Assembly (NCBI GenBank): GCA_001574975.1
Contig: KQ965769.1
Location: 186,001 to 250,000, forward strand
Direction of reading: 5' to 3'
From: Gonapodya prolifera JEL478
Taxonomy: Eukaryota; Monoblepharomycota; Monoblepharidomycetes; Monoblepharidales; Gonapodyaceae
Length of the DNA stretch: 64,000 nucleotides
Within the stretch, counting starts at the first letter, position 1; each line of letters opens with the position of its first letter. This document shows positions 22,498 through 34,340 of the stretch, in pieces. The translations under genes were made by a program, and so were the position numbers. A model generated the notes under the pieces. That model was given only the letters and a program-made list of their open reading frames with translations. It was not told the DNA's origin and did not search any database.

Positions 22498-23553
22498 ATG
22501 CTGCGAATCGCGCGAGCCATTTCTGCACCATCCGCTCCCCTCGCTAGCTCCGTCTCCTGCCGGTCCCATCGTGGATTTTCGTTACTTTCCACTCGCTCGT
22601 TTGCATCGACGTCTTCACCTCGGTCGCTCACCACCCCACGTCCACTGGCGACCGCATCAAGCGTAAATCGACACCAAAGCGTTTCTTTGGCCCGATTCCT
22701 CTCTATTTCGGCGCCTTCCCTTGTACAATCCACCCGTCCAACCTCGCAATCCGACACGTTGGTCACATTCCCGTGGCGTCTCTCATCCGAGTCCCCTCTC
22801 CCCTCGCCCGAATCAAACTTCATTCGATCCGCCTACCTCTCTTTCATCGGAGCTCGCCGCGCGAAGAAACTGCTCAAACACCCAGTCTACCCAGTTCCTT
22901 CGGCCATCCTCCGCGACGCAGCGTCCTCCATCCACACTTACATCTACCTGTTGGACGAACTCGCTCGTGGGAAACGGCAACCACCGGACGTTGCCGCTGA
23001 CTTGCTCCGAGTGGCCTCCCCAATGCTCGTGGATCGTTGCCTCGCAGCGGCGGAACACAGCAAGAAGATTGGCATCCATGTCGAGTTTGAGTACCCCGCA
23101 GAAGCACCTGGCGGTATAGCTTTACACCGAAATACTCCCTGGCGGTTTGTCATTGGTCCACAGACTGCTGACGGTTCCCCCCTCCCTGGATATCGTGCTG
23201 AAGACTGGTTCGGCCACGCCACTTTCATGTTCCCCGACCCCTCCCCATCTTCCTTATCGCCTTCTTCTGAGTCAAGCGAGACGAAATCAGACCCCGTGTC
23301 TGCCCACTCACGTGACCGCTCCCTCATTGCGGCAGCAGTGGAAGCTGGCTCGAAGATTCAAGTTTCCCTGAAGGTCACTGGATGGCCCGTCACCATGCGC
23401 GTAAAAGAGGGCAACAATGTGATGTTGGAGGACAAAAAGACAGAGTTTGTTGTTGTCATGGAGTCACCTGTGATTCGTCCTGGAGACGAGGTGGTGGCGG
23501 TCGCAAATTTTGAATGGAAGGTGATGTCATGGGATGGAGTGGGTGGAGTCTGA
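22498..23553 (+). CDS. Hypothetical mitochondrial protein
   Basis: A single exon of 351 codons from the ATG at 22498 to TGA at 23551-23553. The first 80 residues (MLRIARAISAPSAPLASSVS and on) are rich in Ser, Arg and Ala with no acid, a typical mitochondrial presequence. The body has a helical segment (NFIRSAYLSFIGARRAKKLL), then QPPDVAADLLRVASPMLVDR and a C-terminal beta-rich part (IQVSLKVTGWPVTMRVKEGN; VIRPGDEVVAVANFEWKVM). A Ser-rich loop interrupts the middle. I do not recognise the family. A short echo of the sequence coding for VTGWP recurs about 260 bases downstream (near 23650), in the gap before tafazzin, suggesting a small local duplication. It reads away from the CpG-free array and is itself CpG-rich. 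Confidence 0.7.
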   Translation: MLRIARAISAPSAPLASSVSCRSHRGFSLLSTRSFASTSSPRSLTTPRPLATASSVNRHQSVSLARFLSISAPSLVQSTRPTSQSDTLVTFPWRLSSESPLPSPESNFIRSAYLSFIGARRAKKLLKHPVYPVPSAILRDAASSIHTYIYLLDELARGKRQPPDVAADLLRVASPMLVDRCLAAAEHSKKIGIHVEFEYPAEAPGGIALHRNTPWRFVIGPQTADGSPLPGYRAEDWFGHATFMFPDPSPSSLSPSSESSETKSDPVSAHSRDRSLIAAAVEAGSKIQVSLKVTGWPVTMRVKEGNNVMLEDKKTEFVVVMESPVIRPGDEVVAVANFEWKVMSWDGVGGV

Positions 23554-23794
23554 TTGGTACCTCGCTTATTACTATTGTCTGCAATAGCATTGTTATGCAG
23601 AAAAATTTGGCACCTAAACGTTTGGTAGACTTGGAATTCACTGTCAGAGTTACCGGATGGCCCTTCCTGAGTCCAGCTGAGCTCTCCTCTTTATTTTCCT
23701 GGAATACTGTGGCGAGTGGTGTACAAGTAATCTGGCATTTTGTGGTCTCCACGAGTTTCCATCCCTCACGACACATGAGCATTCCCTCCTCGAA

Positions 23795-25096
23795 ATGGCT
23801 CCGATAACATCTGCGTGGACACGGCCCGCTCTTTCCACAGGTTCTCATCAGAGCTTAGGCAGCTCTCCCGCAATGATCCCGTCGTCGATTCCGAACCTGA
23901 CAGGTTCTACCACGGGCTCACGTAATCTCGACGGCCCGCTTCCTTTCTCGCTGGTCTCTTCATTCCTTATGTTCGCCGTGATGGGAGTCACAAAGGCGTG
24001 GGCTTTTAATCCCTTCCTCACCCGATCCTTTTGCGTCAAAGGGAACCGAGAGTTTACGGAACTAGTGAGGCAGCTAAGCAAGAGCAACAGGCAAAGTTAC
24101 GCGAGAAATGAGGGAATGCGTCCTCTCATCACGTACAGCAACCACGTTGCGACAGTGGATGACCCAATCGTGAGTCTCAATGAGTCGTGAAGAGGAGGAC
24201 GTCCACCTTCACATTTTCGAGTGCTAGACTTGGTCCACTCTTCCTATTTCGCTGATTGCCAACAACCGCACTTCTCGATGGGTCCCCTCCACTCGTGAAA
24301 TCGTCTTCAACACACCTTTGAAATCTTGGTTCTTCGGGAACGGTCAATCTATCTGTATCGATCGTGGAGGCGGAATATGGCAGGAGGGCATGAACGCTTC
24401 TATCGAGAAGTTGAAACGGGGAGGTTGGATTCACATTTTTCCCGAGGGGAAGTGAGTACCACATCGGAACAGGAATGAACAAGCGTTGCCAGCATACTCA
24501 AGATTGGAACGCGTCCTCTCAGGATAAACCAACACACCAAAATCGCACGCTTCAAATGGGGAATCTCTCGCCTGCTCCACGAAGTACTCCATCTAAACCC
24601 AACAATCGTCCCCATTTACGTCCGCGGGATGGAGCAAGTCGTCCCTCTCGACCCCGTGACTCGCAATACCTACTCCCCTGTCAGAGACCGTGACTTGCTT
24701 GTTGCTTTTGGAAATCCTGTCGATGGGGCGGAGGTTGTGCGGTTGTCCGGAACAGATAGACGTGTCGATCACTCGACCGCTGGTCTGAAGGAGAACGAAC
24801 GCGATTCAAGCCTCACCAAGACCGTCTCCGACGAAGTTTCCCATCTCGACTCCTTCGGACTTCCAATGTATTCTCCCCTGGATGTCTCTTCACCCCCCGA
24901 TGAAGGTTCTCCCCACCATCACCCATCGGACTCCCTGCGATCTCGAATCCAACGATCCTTAACCACCGACACACTTCGCACCAAGCTCGTGGAGCTCCAA
25001 CGGAATGCAGAGTCTTGGTGGGAGGAAGAACTCAAGAAACGAGGGAAATGGCAAAGGAAGGGAGTGCTGGACGTGACGAAGTTCAGAGTAGACTGA
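23795..25096 (+). CDS. TAZ1: Tafazzin-like lysophospholipid transacylase
   Basis: Three exons (23795-24169, 24228-24451, 24523-25096) join in phase to 390 residues. The acyltransferase motif HX4D is NHVATVDDP, split just after by an intron. The following block SRWVPSTREIVFNTPLKSWF, then ICIDRGGGIWQEG and KLKRGGWIHIFPEGK, then ARFKWGISRLL and NPTIVPIYVRGMEQV, are the tafazzin signature. The enzyme remodels cardiolipin at the mitochondrial membranes by moving acyl chains between phospholipids. A hydrophobic N-terminal segment (FSLVSSFLMFAVMGVTKAW) fits its membrane anchor. The C-terminus is longer than in yeast, with a Ser/His-rich insertion and a final helix. The start is the first ATG in the frame. 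No lesion was seen. Confidence 0.93.
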
Positions 25097-25493
25097 TAGA
25101 ATCACATAACACTATTCAATTTTTGTTTTGAACAGTATGCCTCGCGTACGCGGTTGCAGCCTGTGTCCGTACTCGGCTGCTTTGGTTGCGTCCCCACACA
25201 GCCTTTGTCTGGGCACAAACAAACTAAAAGGTCTCACTCTCCGCAACTGTCCGCACCCGTCGAGCGCGGCCATCGTCAGCATCTCGCTCGCCTTCCCTAT
25301 CTCCCTGGGTCCTCCCCTGGCGCCGGGGAACCGTTCTCGCCTTTGTAGTCCACCCAGCACCGACTATACACCTCCGCAGACCCTCTCTTTTCCAACGCAT
25401 ACCGCCCGAATGAACTCCAGCGACCAATCAGTGTCTCGCAGTCCCTCTAGTCCAGCAGTCTGCCGTGGGTGGCTTCTTGCTAGAGGGGTCGAC

Positions 25494-27218
25494 ATGGTCG
25501 CCTCAGCCGCGTCAGGAGGGTGGCGACAAGCCGGACGGAGAAGGGGCACCGTTCTTGGACAACTATTTACGACACATCTAGTCGTAGCAGTAATTGCAAT
25601 CGCTGCCCTCTTGTCGGGGTCGGGTGTTCAAGCCCTCAACACCCTGGGTGATGGAACAACCGTCGAAGGAACCCACCGTGAGTGCATGATGAAGTCCCCG
25701 CAAAACCCGAACCAAGTAAACGTCTCCTCCCCAAATGCACCAAGTGATCATTGGTGGCTCAAACACCAACGCCTCCTCTTTCCCTTACGTCGCCCTACTC
25801 CAAATCACCACACCCGTCGCTGGAAGCACCACCGTCAAGTCCGTCACGACATGCACGGGCACTCTCATCCAAACCAACCCCGTTCCCGTTATTGTGACCG
25901 CCGCGCACTGTGCCTCGAGTGGAGAGGAGCAGTACGCAAAAGCCTACGTCGGTCGCGAGAACCTCGCAGTCCAATGCTCAGCTGAGAGCACCTGTGCGGA
26001 ATTCTCGGTCACCTCCATCATCACCCACCCTGCGTACAATCACTCGTCGGGCGTGGACACCACAGGGCATGATGTTGCTCTCTGGGTCCTCACCGCCTCA
26101 TCGTCTTCCAAAGCAGGTTCCGTAACTCCCGCCGTTATGAACACCGACGCCAACTTCCCCACCGTGGGAGTTAGCAGCACTGCTCTTGGATGGGGATACA
26201 CCAACCTCCACGGGGCTGCTGGTACCAACGCCACTCTGGCTTCACGACTTCAATCGGTTGGCCTGACCGTTGTGGATACAACGAATTGTGAATCCACGTA
26301 CGGTCTCTCTCCAAACTACCGCCCCAACTTCGAGTGCCTCAAAGGATCAGTCGTGAACGGCATTCAGACCTCCACCTGCCAGGGAGACTCTGGCGGCCCG
26401 CACATTGTCAACGGAAAGTTGCACGGTATCACCTCGTTCGGGCCGTCGCCGTGCGACGATGGCTCCCCGCTCGTGCTGGTTCGGCTCTCGGGAGTCGCAA
26501 AATGGATCAACGGAGTGTTCACCACCATCAACGCTGGCGGAACGTACAATGGAAGCTCTGATGTTTCTGTTGGCGTTGTGAATGGTAATGTGGGGAACCA
26601 GACCATCCTCACTCAAACCACCGGCAACTTCTGGGAGTGGCCCGATTATTCGATTGGAAATGCCTCGTTCGTTCTGAAAACGGCAGCCGCCGCGGACTCG
26701 ACCGAAGGATGTTGGTCGCAGTGCAGAAACACCAGCAAGTGCTGGTGGGCGTTGTTCGACTCAAACGCCAAGGTGAGGCTTGGTTGTTATTTTACCCTCT
26801 TTTGTGCATTTGGTTGAACCGAATTGCCTCAGTCCTGCACGCTCTACCGACCCAACTTCAGCAGCAGTAACAGCACCTACTTCTCGATCAAATTTGGCGA
26901 GTCGTATTACGTGTTCCGTGGTGTGGACATTCCTGACTACGGAGTCGTGAGCACAAATGTTTACATGGCGAACACGGACATCGTTACTGGGGAGCGTAAC
27001 TGTCGTGAAGGATGCACGAGGATGGGCTTCAATTGCCACTTGTGAGTGTTCCGCGATTTGCGTTAGTCGACGTGATCCGATTGCAGGGGCATAAACTCAA
27101 CACGCACTCAATTTTGCTTAGCTACGTATACAATCCGGACACATTAACTTGCACCTACAGGGCGCTTCAGTCTGCCACAGGATCAGGGCTGACTCACGCA
27201 TGGCGGATGGAGTTCTGA
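25494..27218 (+). CDS. Secreted trypsin-like (S1) serine protease with C-terminal extension
   Basis: Four exons (25494-25677, 25745-26772, 26833-27041, 27122-27218) give about 505 residues. After an N-terminal hydrophobic segment (LFTTHLVVAVIAIAALLSGS) comes the activation site, residues HLIIGG, which begins the mature chain. The catalytic triad is visible: His about 116 in VTAAHC, Asp about 171 in TGHDVALW, Ser about 276 in CQGDSGGP. The roughly 190 residues beyond the protease core hold paired Cys (EGCWSQCRNTSKCWW; NCREGCTRMGFNC; TLTCTYRAL). They look like a small substrate- or carbohydrate-binding module, but I do not recognise which. An alternative in-frame ATG lies at 25410. The protein is probably secreted or a type II membrane protease. 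Confidence 0.88.
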
Positions 27219-27370
27219 GGGCTAGAGATTGATACATTTGTGCAAGATTATGTAATTGGATAGTATCGCTGTTTCACATTGATTTCCAACCTGTATAGAT
27301 TCAAAATATGAATGGAGGCAAATGAAAGGTTTCTCCACGTGGTTTTCCACCGACACAGCCGAAACGCATC

Positions 27371-29097
27371 ATGTCCACCTCTGCCTCCTCTCGAGTTGCG
27401 CAGGTTACATCGCACGTTGCTGCATTTCCCGATAGGCAGAAGAGCGGCTTTCGGTACACGTTGGACGAGTTCTCGGAGGGCGTCTTGACCCACGAAGAAC
27501 GGGCTTTTATTGAGGAGAACGGTGTGTACATGCAACCACAGTGGCGATGACGTCTGCCGCACTGACTTTCAACGTTTTCTCGATGTCCCGTGTCCGTCTG
27601 GCGCCGTCGGAATCAACCGGCCTTATCACTCATCCACGCGGTGTCGGCTCTCCACTTGCCGCCGGGCATCGCAGGCTACATCATACGGCGGAAAGTGATC
27701 GACGAAGACTTTGTGAAAGCTCTCAACGACCGTTTCGACGAGTATGCGTGAGTTCTGGAGGCGAGACCTCACTTCCGAGCTCGCGCGAAACAGAAGCAAA
27801 CGCATGGCCCGCATTCCAGATCAGGTAAACGGGAAGTACCACCGTACATGTCGGTCATGAAAGGTCAGTATCAATTCAAGATGTGTCGCCCGAGTGTCCC
27901 CGGGGATATTTGATTGATCAACTGTCAAATATTCACCCCATCAACAATACCCAGACATTGGCTTCCTTCGCCAGATTAAAGAGGGAAAGCTACCTCGAGA
28001 GCTTCTAAAATCGGAATGTGGTGTCTACAAAGTAACAAACTTTGATGAACTCATGTATTCTTGGGTGCAACACCCGGAGATGTTGAAAATGGCCAAGTGC
28101 TTTGCGGGAGGTGACATCAAGAGTCTCCACCACATGTACATTAACAAGGCAAGTTGTTCGTTTTATTCTCGCTGGACTCTGCATCTTCATGTTGATTCCG
28201 GGCGTCGAACTAGCCCCCTGATGCAAACGCAACTGCCATCCATCCCCTTCACCAAGACATGGCGTACTTCCCTTGGACACAAGGCACCCGAACGATCGGA
28301 GCGTGGACTGCACTGGCTCAAGTGAACACTCAAAATGGATGCATCGTCGTCATCCCGGGATCTCACAAGCGGGGTCTCCTCGACCACACGGTCCCGAACT
28401 GGATGCAGAATGGTTCGTCCAAGCATAGCACTCATAAAAAGTCATGAGACCTCACACAACCGTATCCTCAGCTGGGTTCCATTCAGTCGCGGAGGTGGCA
28501 GACGTTCAGAACTTAAACGAAATCCAGAAAGCTCGTCTACCACTTCTTGCAGCGGAGCTTGGACCTGGTGATACACTCTTCTTTAGCCCTTACCTCATCC
28601 ATGGAAGCGGAGTAAACCGGACAGACAAATGCAGGAAAAGCATCGTTTGTCACGTGAGACCCTCCATTACTACCATCGTTCTCTTTCATGGAGGCCATTA
28701 TGTGACCTTCGAGTCTCTTCTTTAGTACGCAAGCGCGACGTCTCGATATACTGCCGATCGCTTCGAGCCTGCCCAGGATTTCATCTCACAGGAGGTTATG
28801 GTATCGTTGAAAAGGGTAGGCAACACTGCACAGCATTCTTAGCGCCCCAGTCACGGTACCCAACCTCCTGCCTTTCTTTCTTTCCTTCCTTCATTGGTTC
28901 AACAGCTCAAAGACCAGCCTCTAGAGGTATCTCGTAAAGCCACCATTTTGAACTGGCAATTGACGGTGAGTTCACCCCTTGTCTACATGTGCGAGCCGCT
29001 CCAACGAAACGAAACCTACCTTGCTGTTCCCAGTCAAAACACGCTTGTGGAAAAGACTGGAGACGGGAGACTGGAGATGATATGTACCTTTGAGTAG
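27371..29097 (+). CDS. Phytanoyl-CoA dioxygenase-family enzyme
   Basis: Eight exons (27371-27521, 27675-27747, 27820-27863, 27955-28148, 28214-28412, 28472-28653, 28726-28815, 28906-29097) join in phase to 374 residues. The family oxidises substrates with Fe(II) and 2-oxoglutarate; the archetype starts alpha-oxidation of phytanoyl-CoA in peroxisomes. The iron ligands are visible: HxD in PLHQDMAYFPW and the distal His in SPYLIHGSGVN, followed by the oxoglutarate-binding Arg region RTDKCRKS. WTALAQVNTQNGCIVVIPGS is a strong family signature. The intron after exon 4 starts with GC (AAG|GCAAGT) instead of GT. The last exon is less sure: a GTGAGT inside it could start a further intron. No C-terminal SKL is present, so peroxisomal import by PTS1 is not indicated. 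Confidence 0.88.
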
Positions 29098-29257
29098 TGC
29101 GGCATTTGGGAGTATTTATACAAAAGTTCTATCGGCTGGTAGCTGAATAGAAACGAGTTACATAATGCTTGTCTCAGCTTGAGGGCGTCGATCCTGCCTG
29201 TTGGTGCTGACGACTGAATCCACGAAATAAAATTCTACCGGAGACTCACGAGACTGG

Positions 29258-32200
29258 ATGCTTTTGGTTGCACAGCGTCGTGTTCATCGCATTTTCGTGA
29301 ACACACGCTCGACAGACTTTATTCAATCTCGGAACGTTGCGTCTTCGTCGCGATTCCAAATCGGCTTTCTCAGCAGAAACCCTTCCACGTCACGAACACC
29401 CTCTTCCCAGAACCAACACCGAACAATCATGGTCGCCTCCGATGCCAAGCCTCGACCAAATCCTCTGGACATGAGTCCGACTCCTGAAGGTGTTGAAACA
29501 CTCGCGGACAGGCTCATTGCAGATGGGAAAGCCGTCGACGATGAAATCGCTGTGATCCCACTCGGTGAAGCGAAGGCGGACTTTTCTACGGTCTTTGAGA
29601 AGATGTCCGCTGTTGAGAATGTCATGGAAGTAAGCTTTCACCTGCCCCGTTCGTGAATGAATCTTTTGAAACGGTTTTCGATTTGCTCGAAACAAAAGGC
29701 TTCCTCTGCGAACGTCCACTTCTGGCAGTACGTTTCGACCGAGAAATCTGTCCGCGAAGCCTCCATGGCGGCCGATAAAAAGATGCGGGACTTTGCCGTT
29801 GAGAGTGGGATGAGAGAAGATGTCTACCTCAGGGTCCAGGAAGCGTTTCAATCCGTTAAGGCCAAGATCAATACACACGGCCCAGAAGACATTCGCTTTG
29901 CTGAGAAGGTGGAACTTGACTACAGGAGAAATGGACTGGCTCTGCCAAAAGATGTGCGGGAGCAGTTGACCGTGATGAAGGTGAGTGGCTATGTGACATG
30001 GGCAATCTAGGTGCCTCGTCGCTCTAACCTTTACTGGTGTTTTTAATGACGCTGTTTAGAAAAGGATGTCCGAACTTTCCATCGCTTTCTCCAAGAATGT
30101 GAATGAAGATGAAACTTCGCTTCTTTTCACCAAGGAGGAACTTGAGGGAATGCCGGAAGATTATTTTGCGGGTCTCAAGAAAGAAGATAAGGATGGGAAG
30201 GAGTTTTACAGAGTCACTATGAAGGCAAGTGTCACCGCTGGCGTCTGTGGCGATGAATGTCGGCTCTAAACCACGGTGTGCTTCTTATATACTTGCAGTA
30301 CCCCGACATTATCCCTGCCATGAGAATGTGCCGCCGTGAATCCACAAGAAAGGCGTTGGACTTTGCCAATACTGCTCGCTGTGAAGGTACGGGAACAGCA
30401 ATGTCGTTCTCCAGTAATGAAATTTGCTTAATGTGTTCAATCCTCGAAAATGGGAAGCTAACGTCGAGAATATGACCGAAATGGTCAATTTGCGACGTCG
30501 TGTCGCGAACCTCATGGGATACCCCAACCATGCGGCTTTCCGGCTTGAAGTGAAGATGGCGAAAACTCCCAAAGAAGTTAGCCTCGCGTTGATTCTTCAC
30601 TTACCTTGACACTAACAGAATTCCTGCCTTGCTAGGTCACAGAATTCCTTGACGATTTAACCGCTCGTCTGATACCTTACGCCGAGAAGGAGCTCTCCGT
30701 GTTATTGGAGATTAAACGAAAGGAGAAGGAAGAGCGAAGAGAAGTGTACGATGGCAAGATTAATTCTTGGGACTGTGGGTGGCGTTTTTCACCGCAAACG
30801 CACCTGTGACTGAACAACTACTACTCTGTCCATCTAGTTAACTATTACAACCGTATGCTCCTTGAAAAGGTGACATCCTCGACTTCGAGCGAACGCGAAG
30901 ACCCTCTGTGTTGATTTCTTTTTAATGGAATCTTTTCAGGAGTACGAGGTCGATGATCAAGCAATCAAGCAGTAGTAAGAGTTTAAGTACTCACCGGTTT
31001 CCGTCATCCTGTCAGAACCGTTTTTTTTTCTCAGCTTCTCGCTCTCGACTGTAACAGATGGGATGCTCGATATATATCAAGAAGTTCTAGGGTTGAAATG
31101 TGTGGAAAGTAAGGAGACGCAATTTCTTGACCTCGAACTCCTTCCAACCTTTATGGATACACGAAGTCCCATCTGCCCCAACTTGGCACCCGGACGTTAG
31201 ACTGATTGAGGTTTCCGACGCTCTTTCTGGTGAATTCATCGGACAGTTCTACCTGGATCTTTTCCCCCGGGACAACAAGTACACACACGCGGCTTGTGTG
31301 AGTCATGTGTTCCTCGAGATTCAAACTTCTTCATTTCTTATCCACACTTTAAAACTCTTCAGTTTGGGTTGGTTCCCGGATTCGTTAGCAAGGATGGTTC
31401 TCGTCAACACCCCGTCGCTGCCATGGTCAGACAATGCGATGTATTCCACCAATTCATTCTCACAATTGCCTGAAATTTAAGGTTGCTAATTTCAGTAAAC
31501 CGACAGCTGACAAACCTAGTCTTCTCAAGCATGACGAAGTCGTAACGTGAGTGCAATCATGAGTTAAACCAAAAAGGTTTCAATCTGATAACAATAATGA
31601 ATCCAAGATATTTCCATGAACTCGGACATGGTGAGTGCNNNNNNNNNNNNNNNNCTGAGCTCGTCAACATGTCACGTGACTGTACATTCTCCTAGTGTTC
31701 CACCAAATGCTTGCTCTCACCAAGCACGCCCGCTTCCATGGAACCAGAGTCGAAAGAGACTTTGTTGAGGCACCAGTAGGTCGCTTTATAGGATTGGGAG
31801 ACTCTCTCAGTCTCTCATTTTGGTTTTCAGTCTCAAATGCTGGAGAATTGGTGTTGGCAACCAGAAATCCTTCACAGATTGAGCAAGCACCACGAAACTG
31901 GGGAGCACTTGCCCGCCGCAGTTGTTGAGAAGCTGGTCAGAGCCAAGAATGTCAACGCCGGACTTCTGAACCTCAGGTAGTTTCACGGTGCACTTGTGAG
32001 ATGATTCATGATTCACAGGGTTATCGATCGTTCATCACCAGGCAAATCTTCTTTGGGCGATTTGATATGGCAATCCACACACTCTCGTGAGTTGCTAATT
32101 GGATATGCCAAGGCGAAAATTTATGACAATTGGTTGTTTCTTCTTCACAACACGACTCAGTGATGAGGCTTCGGAAGATGCATTAGACATCAAGAAGCTC

Positions 32201-32631
32201 TACCTCGACCTTCGCGAGAGTGTCACTTTGATTCCAGGCCAGCCAGAAACTTACGGGGCAGCCACTTTCGGTCACTTGATGGGAGGATACGATGCCGGCT
32301 ATTACGGATACCTCTGGTCACAAGTCTTCAGTGCTGATATGTTCATGTCTCGCTTCAAGTCGGAAGGTATCCTCAACCCAGCAACCGGAAAGTCCTACAG
32401 GAGTGAAATTCTGCGACCAGGAGGAAGTAAAGGTTCGAATGGGCTCACCAGTCTCTTTTTACTGCGCAGTGAATCTGAATTGCATTTTTTGACACTCGTC
32501 ATGAACACAAAACAGATGGAATGGACATGCTTGTGGGTTTCCTCGGTCGTCGACCGGAAATGGATCCGTTCCTTGTGAGCTTAGGGCTGAAATCTCTGCC
32601 CGCGGGTGTAGATAAGCGTGCTGCGTTATAA
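29258..32631 (+). CDS. PRD1: M3-family metallopeptidase (saccharolysin/thimet oligopeptidase type)
   Basis: Eighteen exons, all phase-consistent, give 747 residues. A positively charged N-terminus (MLLVAQRRVHRIFVNTRSTD) may be a mitochondrial presequence; a second in-frame ATG at 29428 would give a cytosolic form. Recognisable blocks are [59 protein letters not shown] and the zinc site TYFHELGHVFHQML, with the third ligand Glu in RDFVEAPSQMLENW. Then come GAATFGHLMGGYDAGYYGYL and a closing GFLGRRPEMDPFL. The enzyme cleaves short peptides, including those left by the proteasome and by presequence processing. The HEXXH codons are split by an intron (31631-31695) that contains the 16-n assembly gap. 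The intron after exon 3 begins with GC. Confidence 0.95.
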
Positions 32632-32737
32632 AATGGTGAAAACGAATGAATGGGGGCAAACCTCTGCCAAAACACAAAAGGGTCAGTTCACATTCCCGCT
32701 AATTTTTCACGACCATCAATCATTTCCGTTCGGCATC

Positions 32738-33573
32738 ATGAGCTTGGATCCCTTAGAAACGCTGCAAGCAGTTGCCATCGCCTTTGAAGCTCTGAACCCC
32801 GAGCATCTGGAACTCAAAGCCACCGCTGATGCCATTGGAAAAGTCGCTCCATTGTACAGTACGTGGTCTCAATAAACTTCCCGTCACTACTCGGTGGCTG
32901 ACGCTCGCTTGATGTGATGCTCGGCCCTCATGCGATCGTCCCCGCGCCAATCACACATGATCGCTTTTCACAGCCATCTTTTTCAGCACAGGGAAGCTCA
33001 CGGATATTCTGACGAATGATCTCATTGCACACAAGAATGAGCTCTTGGATCCAACGGAGAAGAACCAGCACAAACTCGCTGCAGAAGACATTGAGCATGG
33101 TCAACTCTTCCCAACATTACTGAAAGAAATCGAAGCTTGTGGAGGGAAAGATACCGTAAAGAAAGGTGGAACTGGTGAGCTGTCTGCTATCTCAGCTGTG
33201 CAAAGGATGGTATCTCAACCTTCCTCAACTCACAGCTACCGCCACATGGGGCGGTATCTGGTCGACACGAATTCTGCGATTTGTCGCCAACTTCATGCTA
33301 AATTTGCGAGATGCTTCCCGGTTCCCAACACCTCCTGCGTCCGCCAAGGCCGCATATAAGGATTCTATCGGAAAGTTCCACGGATTCGCAGTCTCCATGA
33401 TTGTCAGCACCGCGATGAGCTTGGTACCTGGATCTAGGGACGACTTGATTAAAAAGTTTGGCGGTAATGATGAGGCGCTTGCAAAATTGGACAGGGCTTT
33501 CACAGCAATCGATAAAGTAACAACGGTACTAGAAAAGTGGCTCCAGGCTAACGTGGATGCCAAAATAGTGTAA
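32738..33573 (+). CDS. Glycolipid transfer protein (GLTP family)
   Basis: Three exons (32738-32858, 32974-33174, 33236-33573) give 219 residues, the usual length. GLTP-fold proteins move glycosphingolipids or ceramide-1-phosphate between membranes. Seen here are TWGGIWSTRILRFVANFMLN, which holds the tryptophan and helix that stack on the sugar headgroup, then AAYKDSIGKFHGFAVSMIVS, matching the family's K-Y-H-G-W segment, and DDLIKKFGGNDEALAKLDR. The His of KFHGF is the known headgroup ligand. The N-terminal exon encodes MSLDPLETLQAVAIAFEALN. The gene follows the M3 peptidase by about 100 bases on the same strand, so the two may share a 3'/5' intergenic regulatory stretch. No lesion was seen. 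Confidence 0.88.
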
Positions 33574-33714
33574 TTTTCTTAGCGGTACCAGCTATTTACA
33601 TTGGAACGAGTTAGCTATCGCTAAAAATATTCACGTTGAGGTTTTCGGGGACCGTAAATAAATTGCTGTATTGTGCTGCTGATCCTTGACGATTGAAATC
33701 ACCTTTCCTCAAGG

Positions 33715-34340
33715 ATGTCGAAAAAGAACACTGCTGAGACTCCCTTCCAACGTGCGAACGTGAGCCTGACGTCAATCAGTAATCGCCTGCCAACAGTCTC
33801 GAATCGCAACCTTTGACATTCAATCACAACCTCAGGTCGCTGAGCGCGATGGAACGACTTGTCATCTCTAAACCTCTAAAGGAGGGATCCACAATCCTTA
33901 AGAAAGCGGAAGAAGAGCTCCAGGATGTTAATACAGCTGATTTGAATGACATGGCGTGGTGATTGGAATGCGCATTGACGTCAACCAACCAACATTGTCG
34001 GAAGGTCAAGAACGAATTGGAATTGGCAATCATAGAGGGAAATGCGAAGCCGGGCGGTTAGCCTCCAGCATTCACAGACTGGGAGAGAGTCTACGTCGCT
34101 GAGGAGCAAACTGTTAACCATATACATTAGCGCGACTGCCTCGATCGTCGGCGCTTCACTTCCTAGGCTATTCAGCAATCGCCGGACTTACAGTCGGACC
34201 GTCTCAGGGTTTGTTTCGGTATCTGTACGGGGAATCTGCAAAGTACCCTGTTTTGGAGTAGCGAACTTGGCAAAAGCTTCTGGAAACGTCATCTCAACGG
34301 AAGGAAGCTGAAGAAAAAGGGCTTACTGCTGCAGTGTAAT
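33715..34340 (+). CDS. Probable small gene, exon structure unresolved
   Basis: Coding-like pieces follow one another on the plus strand: MSKKNTAETPFQRAN before a GTGAGC donor; MERLVISKPLKEGSTILKKA and EEELQDVNTADLNDMAW; KNELELAIIEGNAKPGG; an amphipathic or membrane stretch near 34100-34170; LFRYLYGESAKYPVLE; and LLETSSQRKEAEEKGLTAAV before a TAA. Their frames do not join by any set of normal GT-AG introns that I could find. The alternating charged and hydrophobic pattern resembles a small organellar or coiled-coil protein. It may be a broken gene, or the draft may contain indels. An alternative frame (34042-34311) is open for 89 codons. Confidence 0.35.
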
